A DNA stretch of 14,186 bases from the NCBI GenBank assembly GCA_049652745.1, contig JBASEY010000051.1, positions 1-14,186 on the forward strand, read 5' to 3'. Every line of letters begins with the position of its first letter. Position 1 is the first letter of the stretch. The notes beneath the pieces were generated by a model that saw only the letters and a program-made list of their open reading frames with translations, searched no databases and had not been told where the DNA came from. Both the position numbers and the translations under genes were made by a program. The DNA is from JBASEY01 sp049652745. GTDB lineage: Bacteria > CSSED10-310. This document shows, piece by piece, positions 6,701 through 13,969 of this stretch.

Positions 6701-8196
6701 GAAAAATCACTCCTAAAGGAGAAACACAGTTATCCCCGGAAGAAAAATTGCTTCGGGCGATTTTTGGTGAAAAAGGCGGAGATATAAAAGATGCGTCTTT
6801 GGTCGTTCCGTCCGGAATTGAAGGAACTGTAATCGATGTTCATGTCTTTTCCCGAAAAGGGGTTGAAAAAGACGAACGCACCAAATCGATCGAAGATGAA
6901 AGTTTGTCTCGAATCAAAAAAGACTATGAAGATGAGCTGACCATTATTCGGGATGAAGAAATCAATAAGATACGAAAACTCTACGTCGGCCAAAAAGTGG
7001 CGGAAGACTTTTTTGATCCGGTTTCTTCTGAATTGTTGCTTAAGAAAGGTGATCTGATATCCACCCAGTCCATAGGTAAAATTCCGGATATTCTTGTTGA
7101 GAGAGTGCCTTTGAAAAACCATCAGAAACTGGCACAGGAACTCAAAAAGATAAAAAATCGAACCAATGAACAGGCGGACATCATCAAATTGATTTATGAT
7201 GAGAAGATCAACCGGTTGCAGCGAAGTGATGAATTGCCGGCGGGTGTAATCAAGACTGTCAAAGTTTTTATTGCTGTAAAAAGAAAACTGCAAGTCGGCG
7301 ATAAAATGGCTGGTCGCCATGGCAACAAAGGTGTCATTTCCAAAATCAATCCCGAAGAGGACATGCCGTTTTTGCCGGACGGAACGCCGGTGGAAATAGT
7401 CTTGAACCCTCTGGGCGTACCGTCACGAATGAATGTTGGACAGCTTTTGGAAACAATGCTGGGCTGGGCGGCGCATGGTCTAGGGGAACAGATACAAAGC
7501 CTGATAGATAAATATAAAAATGATTGTGCGCCACAGATGAGAGATTTCTTGAAGAAAGTTTTCAGTAAAAAGGATATGGTCGACCATATAGATGCCATGT
7601 CTAACGATGAAATTTTTGAATTATGCAAAAATCTGAAGAATGGTGTCTATGTTGCCAGCCCGGTATTTGATGGAGCGACGGAACTGGAAATCAAGGAAGC
7701 CTTGCGTTTGGCAAACCTTCCGGAAGATGGAAAAATAACCCTGTATGACGGTCGAACGGGAGAGCCTTTTGATCAGCCGGTCACTGTCGGATACATCTAT
7801 ATGATGAAACTCGATCATTTGGTCGATGATAAAATCCATGCCCGCTCGATTGGCCCTTATTCCTTGGTCACCCAGCAGCCGCTTGGCGGAAAAGCGCAGT
7901 TTGGTGGTCAGCGTTTTGGCGAGATGGAAGTATGGGCGCTGGAAGGTTATGGCGCTGCCTACACGTTGCAGGAAATTTTGACGGTCAAATCGGATGACGT
8001 TCTGGGTAGAACCCGTATTTATCAGGCCATTGTCAAGGGCGAAAGTATGCTGGAGCCGGGTATACCGGAGTCATTCAATGTTTTGCGCAAGGAACTGCAA
8101 TCTCTTGGCCTGGACGTTGAGTTAATCGACACTGAAAGGCAAAAAGACGTTGCAAGTCTTGAAGAGAAGATTGAGAGTAAAACCAGCCCTGAATAG
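3709..8196 (+). CDS. rpoB: DNA-directed RNA polymerase subunit beta, with a cysteine-rich insertion
   Basis: The beta subunit forms one pincer of RNA polymerase and part of the active site. The catalytic region is intact: HGYNFEDA at 921-928 and GDKMAGRHGNKG at 1197-1208, whose K1199 and K1207 match E. coli K1065 and K1073. The rifampicin pocket (608-634) keeps the residues equivalent to E. coli D516, H526, R529 and S531, so sensitivity is expected. At 1495 residues it is 153 longer than E. coli. Visible causes are an insertion of about 65 residues at about 87-153 with eight cysteines, about 13 extra residues at 210-224, about 9 at 712-722, a large SI2-like region (about 1060-1175) and a charged tail (1475-1495). 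It starts at ATG with a modest AGGGTG 8 nt upstream; rpoC follows closely. No frameshift or loss of a key motif is seen. Confidence 0.97.
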   Translation: MAENKNAFQFLKNLRWRRDYSKIGSAIPEPNLLAVQQDSFERFLQMDMLPEDRDRNSGIEEIFRDIFPIENYNKTASLEFVSYEIGSWECSCGKTKGMVKRYTWRCACGHVEGVGDLLKLKEEGRHPGVCSKCGTSPKYILCDQCEKRVTLSMKYDVNECRQRGMTFSAPMKVMVRLLVWDEDADSDIRSIRDIKEQEVYLGEMPIMTDVTTDLQGAIRIGDKSTFIVNGAERVIVSQMHRSPGVFFKHDKGHKHVSGKVLYSARIIPYRGSWIEFEFDINDLLYVRIDRKRKILATILLRALGYTSNEEILKLFYTPDIFTRSGNNYVRKIDKQLVGERIPWDLADPDDQTKYILRMDKKFTRATLLQLKKANITELNYSLTDLVGRFTTSDIVDMETGEIVVESNEELTLEHIPILERLMPETLELVSVETSSMGAAIHASLEKDTTAEDMVDEADIQRQAQIEIYRKLRPGDPLTAESASSLFDRLFFNPKYYDLSDVGRYKLNKKVSLDVPLTQRTLLPEDVVAVMKYLLRLKNGEGTIDDIDHMGNRRIRAVGELLQNQFRIGLVRMERAIRDRMATQDMTTTMPNGLINPKPVTAALNEFFSSSQLSQFLDQVNPLTELTHKRRLSALGPGGLSRDRAGFEVRDVHSTHYGRICPIETPEGPNVGLIVSLSTYARVTPHGFIETPYRKITDAKVTDIIEYLTALDEDQEVRSLGGRKYNIAQASVPIDKKGKLIGERINCRSGGEPLLAARDAVDYMDVSPKQLVSVSTALIPFLEHDDANRALMGSNMQRQAVPLLQTEAPFVGTGMEHIAVGDSGVVVRAKRSGIVEAVNANRIIVRADEGDASEILLQESPVDIYTLVKFKRSNQNTCVNQVPIVSRGQHVMKGDIIADGPATNQGELALGRNILVAFMPWHGYNFEDAILISEKVVKEDLFTSIHIVSFDISARETKLGNEEITRDIPNVSEELLRNLDESGIIRLGAEVKQGDVLVGKITPKGETQLSPEEKLLRAIFGEKGGDIKDASLVVPSGIEGTVIDVHVFSRKGVEKDERTKSIEDESLSRIKKDYEDELTIIRDEEINKIRKLYVGQKVAEDFFDPVSSELLLKKGDLISTQSIGKIPDILVERVPLKNHQKLAQELKKIKNRTNEQADIIKLIYDEKINRLQRSDELPAGVIKTVKVFIAVKRKLQVGDKMAGRHGNKGVISKINPEEDMPFLPDGTPVEIVLNPLGVPSRMNVGQLLETMLGWAAHGLGEQIQSLIDKYKNDCAPQMRDFLKKVFSKKDMVDHIDAMSNDEIFELCKNLKNGVYVASPVFDGATELEIKEALRLANLPEDGKITLYDGRTGEPFDQPVTVGYIYMMKLDHLVDDKIHARSIGPYSLVTQQPLGGKAQFGGQRFGEMEVWALEGYGAAYTLQEILTVKSDDVLGRTRIYQAIVKGESMLEPGIPESFNVLRKELQSLGLDVELIDTERQKDVASLEEKIESKTSPE
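3967..4167 (+). other. RpoB protrusion insertion with two predicted four-cysteine metal sites
   Basis: This is an in-frame segment of rpoB, about residues 87-153. It lies between YEIG (83-86) and KYDVNEC (154-160), which align with neighbouring segments of E. coli RpoB (YRLG and VFDVQEC, about residues 73-85) separated there by only two residues. The cysteines are C90, C92, C106, C108, C130, C133, C142 and C145. They form CxC-x13-CxC followed after 21 residues by CxxC-x8-CxxC, the pattern of two zinc ribbons or knuckles. The segment is also rich in Lys and Arg. Codon use does not differ visibly from the rest of rpoB. The metal and the role are inferred. Confidence 0.8.
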
Positions 8197-8214
8197 GGCG
8201 CAACCTCAGGGTTG
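8186..8214 (+). promoter_or_regulatory. Two tandem small hairpins at the rpoB stop codon
   Basis: Two 14-nt hairpins lie one nucleotide apart. The first is GCCCT-GAAT-AGGGC at 8186-8199 and includes the rpoB TAG stop. The second is CAACC-TCAG-GGTTG at 8201-8214. Each has a 5-bp stem and a 4-nt loop. Neither is followed by a U-tract, so they are unlikely to terminate transcription. They may protect or separate the rpoB and rpoC parts of the message, or may be chance. The function is inferred. Confidence 0.35.
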
Positions 8215-8230
8215 ATCAATCAGCTTGAAC

Positions 8231-8235
8231 GGAGG
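8231..8235 (+). promoter_or_regulatory. Ribosome binding site that decides the rpoC start
   Basis: GGAGG here lies 8 nt before the TTG at 8244 but only 2 nt before the in-frame TTG at 8238. Normal spacing therefore selects 8244 as the rpoC start codon. Confidence 0.8.
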
Positions 8236-8243
8236 TATTGGCT

Positions 8244-11200
8244 TTGGACGATATCTACACTCTTTTCGAAAAGCCAAAAGAAAATGAAAAATGGGATGCG
8301 ATCAGAATACGCATTGCATCGCCTGAAAAAATCGTTGCGTGGAGTTGGGGCGAAGTCACCAAGCCGGAAACAATCAATTACAGAACGTTCAAACCGGAGC
8401 GAGGTGGATTGTTTTGTGCCAAAATTTTCGGTCCAACGAAAGATTTTGAGTGTAATTGCGGTAAATACAAACGGATGAAGCATCGAAACATCATATGCGA
8501 TAAATGTGGTGTTGAGGTCATTCAGTCAAAGGTCAGGCGAGAAAGGCTCGGGCATATCGAATTGGCATGTCCGGTTTCACACGTCTGGTTTTTCAAAGGG
8601 TTACCATCTAGAATCGGCAATATCCTGGATATGACACTCAGAGAATTGGAAAGAATTCTGTATTTTGAGCTGTATGTCGTCATCGATCCGGGTGATACTC
8701 CGCTGAAGGAAAAAGAACTACTGGACGAAGAACGGTATCAGGAGCTCCGCGAAGAATACGGCTCACGATTTCGGGCCGGCATGGGAGCGGAAGCTATTCG
8801 TGAACTCCTGGCCAAAATAGACTGCGATGCTCTTTCTAATGAGCTGCGGCAGATCATGAAAGCCAAAGCATCTCAACTGGCCCTGAAAAAAGCCATCAAA
8901 CGACTGAAAGTCGTCGATGCAATAAGAAAATCAGGTAACAAACCGGAGTATATGATCATGCAGGTCATTCCTGTTCTGCCTCCGGACTTGCGCCCTTTGG
9001 TTCCATTGGATGGCGGCCGGTTCGCCACATCTGATCTGAACGATCTATACAGAAGAGTCATCAACCGTAACAACCGTTTGAAACGGCTGCAGGATTTGAA
9101 AGCTCCGGATGTCATCATCCGAAATGAAAAGAGAATGTTGCAGGAGGCGGTCGATGCGCTGTTTGATAATGGTAGACGTGGGCGTATTTTAAAGGGTGCC
9201 AATAACAGGCCTTTGAGATCATTGTCGGATATGCTGAAAGGAAAACAGGGGCGTTTTCGACAAAACCTGTTAGGAAAACGTGTGGATTACTCGGGAAGAT
9301 CCGTCATTGTAGTAGGCCCGGAGCTCAAACTTAACCAATGTGGTCTGCCGAAGAAGATGGCTCTGGAATTGTTCAAGCCGTTTATATTCAATAAATTGGA
9401 AGAAAAAGGACTGGTAACGACGATAAAAAGCGCGAAAAAAATGGTTGAACAGGAACGATCGGAAGTATGGGATATTCTGGAAGAGGTTATCAAAGATCAT
9501 CCAGTGCTTTTAAACCGTGCCCCTACACTTCATCGGCTTGGATTGCAGGCTTTTCAACCCATGCTGATCGAAGGAAAAGCCATTCAAATTCACCCATTGG
9601 TCTGCACTGCTTTCAACGCCGATTTCGATGGCGATCAAATGGCTGTACACGTGCCTTTGTCGATTGAAGCTCAAATAGAAGCCAGGTTGTTGATGATGGC
9701 AAGCAACAACATTCTGTCCCCCTCGAATGGAAAACCCATTGCAGTACCTAGCCAGGACATTATTCTGGGATGTTATTACTTGACGACCTTGCGGGATGGT
9801 GAGCTGGGTGAAGGAAAAATCTTCTCATCGGGAGAAGAGGCCATCCTGGCGTATGAATCGCGAGAAATAAATCTTCAGGCTAAAATTTATGTTAGAATCG
9901 ATGGCCAACTGGTTCAAACATCTGCCGGCCGGGTCATTTTCAATGAAGCTTTGCCGGAAGGATTCCCCTATTTCAACAAAATGGCGGAAAAAACCGATTT
10001 GCGGAATCTTATCGCAGAAGTTTACCGCGATTATGGTGAAACTGAGTGTGTGAAATCGATCGACAGGATCAAAGATCTTGGATTCAACCATGCGGGAAAA
10101 GCTGGAATTTCCATCAATATAAATGACTTATACATTCCCTTGCAGAAAAAGAAACTGCTCGATAACGCCAGTGAGGAAGTATATAAGGTTGAACAGCAAT
10201 ATCAAGACGGCATTATCACTAATGGAGAAAGGTACAACAAAGTTGTCGATATTTGGTCAAAAGTTACAGAACAGGTTTCGGAAGAGTTGTTTAAGGAGCT
10301 GGTAGTGGCCAGAGAAAAACCGGATGGGACCCCCATTCGTGAGAGTGGAATGTTCAATCCGGTATATATGATGGCGTTGTCCGGAGCTAGAGGTTCGAAA
10401 ATGCAGATACGACAGCTTGCCGGTATGCGTGGATTGATGGCCAAACCTTCGGGAGAAATTCTTGAGACGCCGATCACTGCCAATTTCAGGGAAGGCTTGA
10501 CTGTACAGCAGTACTTCCTGTCCACGCATGGCGCAAGAAAAGGTCTTGCCGACACGGCTTTGAAAACAGCGGATTCCGGTTATTTGACCAGGCGTTTGAT
10601 CGATGTCGCCCAAGATGTCATCGTGAATGAAGAGGACTGTCGAACGGAAGATGGAATAGAAATCACCGAAATTATCACCCAAGGCGGCGAAGCAAAGGTA
10701 TATTCCCTTGGAGATCGAATTGTCGGTAGAACAGCACTGAATGATATCAAAGATCCGTTTACAGGAGTGGTTCTGTGTAAGAAAAATGAAGAAATCGATG
10801 AAATGGCTGCCCTCCGCATTCAGAATGCCGGAATCGAATCGGTGACAATCCGTTCCGTTTTAACGTGCAATTGCGAACATGGTGTCTGTCGAATGTGCTA
10901 TGGAAGAGATTTGGCAAGAGGGGGAAAAGTCGCTCTCGGTGAAGCGGTGGGCGTTATAGCGGCTCAATCGATTGGAGAGCCTGGAACTCAGTTGACCATG
11001 AGAACATTTCATCATGGCGGAGTCGTCAAAGGTGGAGATGAAAACGTTTTGGCGTTTACTGAAATCTCCGGCCGTGTCATCATCTCCCCATCGCTTAAAG
11101 TGGCAGAAAACTCAAAAAAGGAAATAGTTGTTCTATCTCGAAAAGAAGGACGGATAATTATTGCGCAACCGCATATCAGAGCTACATTTCCTGGAAAACT

Positions 11201-12941
11201 GACGGTTGTAGACGATCGTGAAAATGATGTCTCAGGTGTCAGACTGGTCTTGAAGGGTAAAAAGGAGGAGGTTTCTTTCTTCATTAAAACAGATGACTTA
11301 TATGATGACAAAGTCCGGGAATTTGAAGGGAAGTTGCAGATGCTTCGTGAATCCGGTTCCGACATTGTCGAAGGAGAAATTTTAGTTGAAAAAATGAGAC
11401 AGCAATGGACTGTGCCGGACAAGATTCCCTATGGAGCGAAACTGCATGTAAGCCATGGACAAATTACGCAGCCGGCAATCTTTTCCAAAGTCAACGGCCT
11501 TGTCAAATTTTATCACCTTGAAGGTGATCAACTGGTCGAATCGAGCGAAGTGTTGGAGCCTGCTGAACCGGGAAAATACCACGTCGTCGACCGAGCTTGT
11601 TTCATGAAAATATTTCAGGAAGAAGAAGATGTTCATGAGTTGGAATTGTACTATATCGCTCGTGAAGCAAGAGTCCTTGTTTCACATGGACAGAGAGTCA
11701 AGGTCGATCAATTGATAGTGGAATCAACTGAAGCCAAGTCAGATAACAGAAGATTTCTTTTAGCTTCTTGGGAGCAGTTTGCAATACCGTTTTTGGCGGA
11801 AAAAACCGGAAAGGTTATTTTAGAAGACATTATAGAAGAAGTGACGGTAAAAGAAGACGTTGACCCGGTCACAGGAAAATCTCGTAAAATTGTCAGGCTG
11901 CTCAGAGATGAACTGAAGTGTCCTGAAGCTAAATGTAAATATAGGGAGTTGAAAAGAAGGGTTGGACAAAAACAGTATTGTCCAATACACAAAACCGAGC
12001 TGCAGCCTTTGCATCCGAGTTATTCGATTCGGGGATTGAAAATGAGAGTTGCTCTTCCGACCGGTGCTCATCTTCTTGTGGAGCATGGTCAGGATGTCAA
12101 AGCGGGTGATATGGTGGCGTTGAGCCTGCGAGAAAGTCAGAAGACAAAAGATATTACGGGCGGCTTGCCTCGAGTGGAAGAGTTGTTTGAAGCCAGGAAA
12201 CCCAAGGACCATGCCATTATTTCCGAGATCGAGGGTGATGTTATTTACGGAAAGATCGAAAAAGGCATGCAGAAAGTGATTGTTAAAAGCCCATATGGTA
12301 CTACGGAAGAATATTCCATTCCACGCGGCAAGTTTATCAAGGTTATGGAAGGGGGTTATGTCCAGGCTGGAGAACCATTGATGGATGGTAGTTATAATCC
12401 TCATGATATCCTCGCGGTTTTGGGTGAGAAAGAACTGGTAAGGTATCTGTTGAATGAAGTTCAGGCTGTGTACAGACTGCAGAATATCTCGATAAACGAC
12501 AAACACATCGAAGTCATCATTCGGCAGATGTTGAGAATGATCAAAGTGGAAGAGGTCGGAGACACTGATTTTCTGGCGGAGGAGCTTGTCGATAGATGGA
12601 CATTCAACGAAGAAAACAAACGTGTTCGTGAGGCTGGAGGTCAGCCGGCGATAGGCAGCCTGCAGTTACAGGGTATAACAAAAGCTTCACTGTCGACGGA
12701 TAGTTTTATGTCTGCGGCAGCCTTCCAAGAGACAACCCGCGTATTGACCGAGGCCGCAGTGTCTGGAAAGGTTGACAATTTGCGTGGATTGAAGGAGAAT
12801 GTTGTTGTTGGAAGATTGATTCCGGCAGGAACAGGTTTTAGAAAATATAATAATACTGCTATAAGAGCAGTGGATCGTGACGATAACTCTAAACAAAAGG
12901 CAATAGTTGACACGGAAGATGCGGAATCTTCCGAAAAGTAA
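8244..12941 (+). CDS. rpoC: DNA-directed RNA polymerase subunit beta', with an enlarged SI3
   Basis: Beta' forms the clamp and holds the catalytic magnesium. The start is taken as TTG 8244 (MDDIYTLFEKPK). An in-frame TTG at 8238 would add two residues but lies too close to the GGAGG. With this start the key residues fall on E. coli numbers: zinc site 1 is C70, C72, C85, C88 and the NADFDGD aspartates are D460, D462, D464. The second zinc site is C799, C875, C882, C885. The trigger-loop segment GEPGTQLTMRTFHHGG is at about 911-926. The product is 1565 residues against 1407 in E. coli. Nearly all the excess lies in the trigger-loop insertion SI3 (about 927-1298, roughly 370 residues against about 188). 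The conserved TKDITGGLPRVEELFEAR and the C-terminal GITKASLSTDSF and VGRLIPAGTG motifs are intact. Confidence 0.97.
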   Translation: MDDIYTLFEKPKENEKWDAIRIRIASPEKIVAWSWGEVTKPETINYRTFKPERGGLFCAKIFGPTKDFECNCGKYKRMKHRNIICDKCGVEVIQSKVRRERLGHIELACPVSHVWFFKGLPSRIGNILDMTLRELERILYFELYVVIDPGDTPLKEKELLDEERYQELREEYGSRFRAGMGAEAIRELLAKIDCDALSNELRQIMKAKASQLALKKAIKRLKVVDAIRKSGNKPEYMIMQVIPVLPPDLRPLVPLDGGRFATSDLNDLYRRVINRNNRLKRLQDLKAPDVIIRNEKRMLQEAVDALFDNGRRGRILKGANNRPLRSLSDMLKGKQGRFRQNLLGKRVDYSGRSVIVVGPELKLNQCGLPKKMALELFKPFIFNKLEEKGLVTTIKSAKKMVEQERSEVWDILEEVIKDHPVLLNRAPTLHRLGLQAFQPMLIEGKAIQIHPLVCTAFNADFDGDQMAVHVPLSIEAQIEARLLMMASNNILSPSNGKPIAVPSQDIILGCYYLTTLRDGELGEGKIFSSGEEAILAYESREINLQAKIYVRIDGQLVQTSAGRVIFNEALPEGFPYFNKMAEKTDLRNLIAEVYRDYGETECVKSIDRIKDLGFNHAGKAGISININDLYIPLQKKKLLDNASEEVYKVEQQYQDGIITNGERYNKVVDIWSKVTEQVSEELFKELVVAREKPDGTPIRESGMFNPVYMMALSGARGSKMQIRQLAGMRGLMAKPSGEILETPITANFREGLTVQQYFLSTHGARKGLADTALKTADSGYLTRRLIDVAQDVIVNEEDCRTEDGIEITEIITQGGEAKVYSLGDRIVGRTALNDIKDPFTGVVLCKKNEEIDEMAALRIQNAGIESVTIRSVLTCNCEHGVCRMCYGRDLARGGKVALGEAVGVIAAQSIGEPGTQLTMRTFHHGGVVKGGDENVLAFTEISGRVIISPSLKVAENSKKEIVVLSRKEGRIIIAQPHIRATFPGKLTVVDDRENDVSGVRLVLKGKKEEVSFFIKTDDLYDDKVREFEGKLQMLRESGSDIVEGEILVEKMRQQWTVPDKIPYGAKLHVSHGQITQPAIFSKVNGLVKFYHLEGDQLVESSEVLEPAEPGKYHVVDRACFMKIFQEEEDVHELELYYIAREARVLVSHGQRVKVDQLIVESTEAKSDNRRFLLASWEQFAIPFLAEKTGKVILEDIIEEVTVKEDVDPVTGKSRKIVRLLRDELKCPEAKCKYRELKRRVGQKQYCPIHKTELQPLHPSYSIRGLKMRVALPTGAHLLVEHGQDVKAGDMVALSLRESQKTKDITGGLPRVEELFEARKPKDHAIISEIEGDVIYGKIEKGMQKVIVKSPYGTTEEYSIPRGKFIKVMEGGYVQAGEPLMDGSYNPHDILAVLGEKELVRYLLNEVQAVYRLQNISINDKHIEVIIRQMLRMIKVEEVGDTDFLAEELVDRWTFNEENKRVREAGGQPAIGSLQLQGITKASLSTDSFMSAAAFQETTRVLTEAAVSGKVDNLRGLKENVVVGRLIPAGTGFRKYNNTAIRAVDRDDNSKQKAIVDTEDAESSEK
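11022..12137 (+). other. RpoC trigger-loop insertion SI3, about twice the E. coli size
   Basis: This in-frame part of rpoC lies between HHGG and TKDITGG (residues about 927-1298 from the TTG at 8244). Three similar stretches carry a hydrophobic strand, then HGQ and a second strand: KLHVSHGQ (H1071), RVLVSHGQ (H1148) and HLLVEHGQ (H1281). E. coli SI3 has two such positions, one per sandwich-barrel hybrid motif, so a third barrel is likely here. Before the last one is a CPEAKC-x14-CPIH cluster (C1226, C1231, C1246, H1249) that could bind zinc. SI3 sits beside the secondary channel and affects pausing and trigger-loop movement in E. coli. Confidence 0.75.
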
Positions 12942-12959
12942 AAAAGAACCTGGTAACCC

Positions 12960-12984
12960 GTAATCCGAGATAATCTCAGATTAC
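12960..12984 (+). promoter_or_regulatory. Inverted repeat after rpoC, without a U-tract
   Basis: GTAATC (12960-12965) pairs with GATTAC (12979-12984). After one C-A mismatch, GAGA (12967-12970) pairs with TCTC (12974-12977) around the loop TAA. It lies 18 nt after the rpoC stop and just before a promoter. The following bases are CTCTTGACA rather than a U-run, so it is at best a weak or factor-dependent terminator. It could instead mark the 3' end of the rpoBC message or be an operator; these are guesses. Confidence 0.4.
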
Positions 12985-12987
12985 CTC

Positions 12988-13016
12988 TTGACATTGGGAA
13001 AATCCGACGGTAAATT
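12988..13016 (+). promoter_or_regulatory. Sigma70-type promoter for the rpsL-rpsG-tuf block
   Basis: A perfect -35 box TTGACA (12988-12993) is followed by an exact 17-nt spacer and the -10 box TAAATT (13011-13016), four of six matches to TATAAT. Transcription would begin near 13023, about 30 nt before the rpsL start codon. It lies in the largest gene gap of the window, right where a new operon is expected. This is the only intergenic promoter I find convincing. Confidence 0.75.
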
Positions 13017-13054
13017 CTGTCCGCTTTTATGTTTAACCGTTCAAGGAGATAATC

Positions 13055-13426
13055 GTGCCTACAATAAATCAATTAGTTAGAAAAGGACGAGTAAAAATTA
13101 AAGATAAATCAAATACACCAGCTCTCCTGTCCTGTCCTCAGCGAAAAGGTGTGTGTACAAAAGTCTCGACAAGTACACCCAAAAAGCCTAATTCCGCTTT
13201 GAGAAAGGTTGCTCGTGTCAGGTTGACGAATGGTATCGAGATCAGCGCGTATATACCGGGCGAAGGGCATAATTTGCAGGAACACTCCACGGTTCTTGTC
13301 AGGGGTGGCCGAGTAAAGGATTTGCCGGGTGTGCGATATCACATTGTGAGAGGTACGCTTGAAAGCTCAGGTGTTGAAAAAAGGCGTCAAGGGCGGTCGA
13401 AATACGGAGCCAAAAAACCGAAATAA
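13055..13426 (+). CDS. rpsL: 30S ribosomal protein S12
   Basis: S12 lies at the decoding centre and influences accuracy and streptomycin response. The 123-residue product starts with GTG (read as Met) and begins MPTINQLVRKGRVKIKDKSN. AAGGAG at 13043-13048 is 6 nt upstream. The family core CPQRKGVCTKVSTSTPKKPN and the segment GGRVKDLPGVRYHIVRG are intact. The lysines equivalent to E. coli K42 and K87 (here 43 and 88 counting Met) are present, so no streptomycin-resistance change is visible. The aspartate equivalent to D88, which RimO methylthiolates in many bacteria, is also kept. It is the first gene after the promoter at 12988-13016 and is followed by rpsG after 33 nt. Confidence 0.97.
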   Translation: MPTINQLVRKGRVKIKDKSNTPALLSCPQRKGVCTKVSTSTPKKPNSALRKVARVRLTNGIEISAYIPGEGHNLQEHSTVLVRGGRVKDLPGVRYHIVRGTLESSGVEKRRQGRSKYGAKKPK

Positions 13427-13459
13427 ACTTAAGGATTGTGAACTAGGGAGGATACGGGA

Positions 13460-13930
13460 ATGCCACGAAGACAGATCGTAGAAAAACGGGAAGTTTTTCC
13501 AGACCCGAAATATAACAGTATAACGGTGGCAAAGTTCATCAATGTTTTGATGTATAGCGGCAAAAAAAGCACAGCCGAACAAATTCTTTACGAAGCGTTG
13601 GACCTGATCGAAAAAAGAACCAAGCAAGATGGATTGAAAACATTTAAAAAGGCGATTGACAATGTCAAGCCGGTTCTTGAGGTCAAATCGCGACGAGTAG
13701 GAGGAGCGACTTACCAGGTGCCGGTCGAAGTGTCACAGGATAGACGGCAGGCTTTGAGTTTTAGATGGGTTATTCTCTTTGCCAGAAAAAGATCGGAAAA
13801 AACGATGGCGGATCGACTGGCAAATGAATTGATAGATGCAGCCAATAATCGTGGCGCGTCGATAAAGAAGCGTGAAGACACGCACAAAATGGCCGAGGCA
13901 AACAAGGCGTTTGCCCATTATCGATGGTAA
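13460..13930 (+). CDS. rpsG: 30S ribosomal protein S7
   Basis: S7 starts assembly of the 3' domain of 16S rRNA and lines the E-site exit of the 30S subunit; in E. coli it also represses the str operon. The 156-residue product begins MPRRQIVEKREVFPDPKYNS. It contains the conserved VAKFINVLMYSGKKSTAEQI (about 25-44), VKPVLEVKSRRVGGATYQVP (about 73-92) and the C-terminal REDTHKMAEANKAFAHYRW. GGAGG at 13447-13451 is 8 nt before the ATG. Length is normal. The next gene, 39 nt on, is tuf and not fusA, which is the unusual point of this locus. Confidence 0.97.
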   Translation: MPRRQIVEKREVFPDPKYNSITVAKFINVLMYSGKKSTAEQILYEALDLIEKRTKQDGLKTFKKAIDNVKPVLEVKSRRVGGATYQVPVEVSQDRRQALSFRWVILFARKRSEKTMADRLANELIDAANNRGASIKKREDTHKMAEANKAFAHYRW

Positions 13931-13957
13931 ATAATTTGGAATAGAAGGATTTAAACA

Positions 13958-13969
13958 AAGGAGATAATC
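13958..13969 (+). promoter_or_regulatory. tuf ribosome binding leader identical to that of rpsL
   Basis: The 12 bases AAGGAGATAATC directly before the tuf ATG are the same as those directly before the rpsL GTG (13043-13054). Both give AAGGAG with 6-nt spacing to the start codon. Other genes in the window have different leaders. Confidence 0.7.

Noticed and set aside
6730..7320. 196-codon open frame on the minus strand inside rpoB
   Set aside because: It lies wholly within the conserved rpoB coding sequence, has no ribosome binding site and no recognisable protein pattern; it is a shadow frame.
8212..8478. 88-codon + strand frame over the rpoB-rpoC junction
   Set aside because: It overlaps the start of rpoC in another frame and encodes nothing recognisable; rpoC is certain here.
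11820..12506. 228-codon open frame on the minus strand inside rpoC
   Set aside because: It is antisense to conserved rpoC sequence, is rich in Phe and His as expected from the reversed Lys/Glu codons, and has no family features.
12773..12800. TTGACA inside the end of rpoC as a promoter
   Set aside because: It lies in conserved coding sequence (VDNLRGLKENV) without a convincing -10 box at the right distance.
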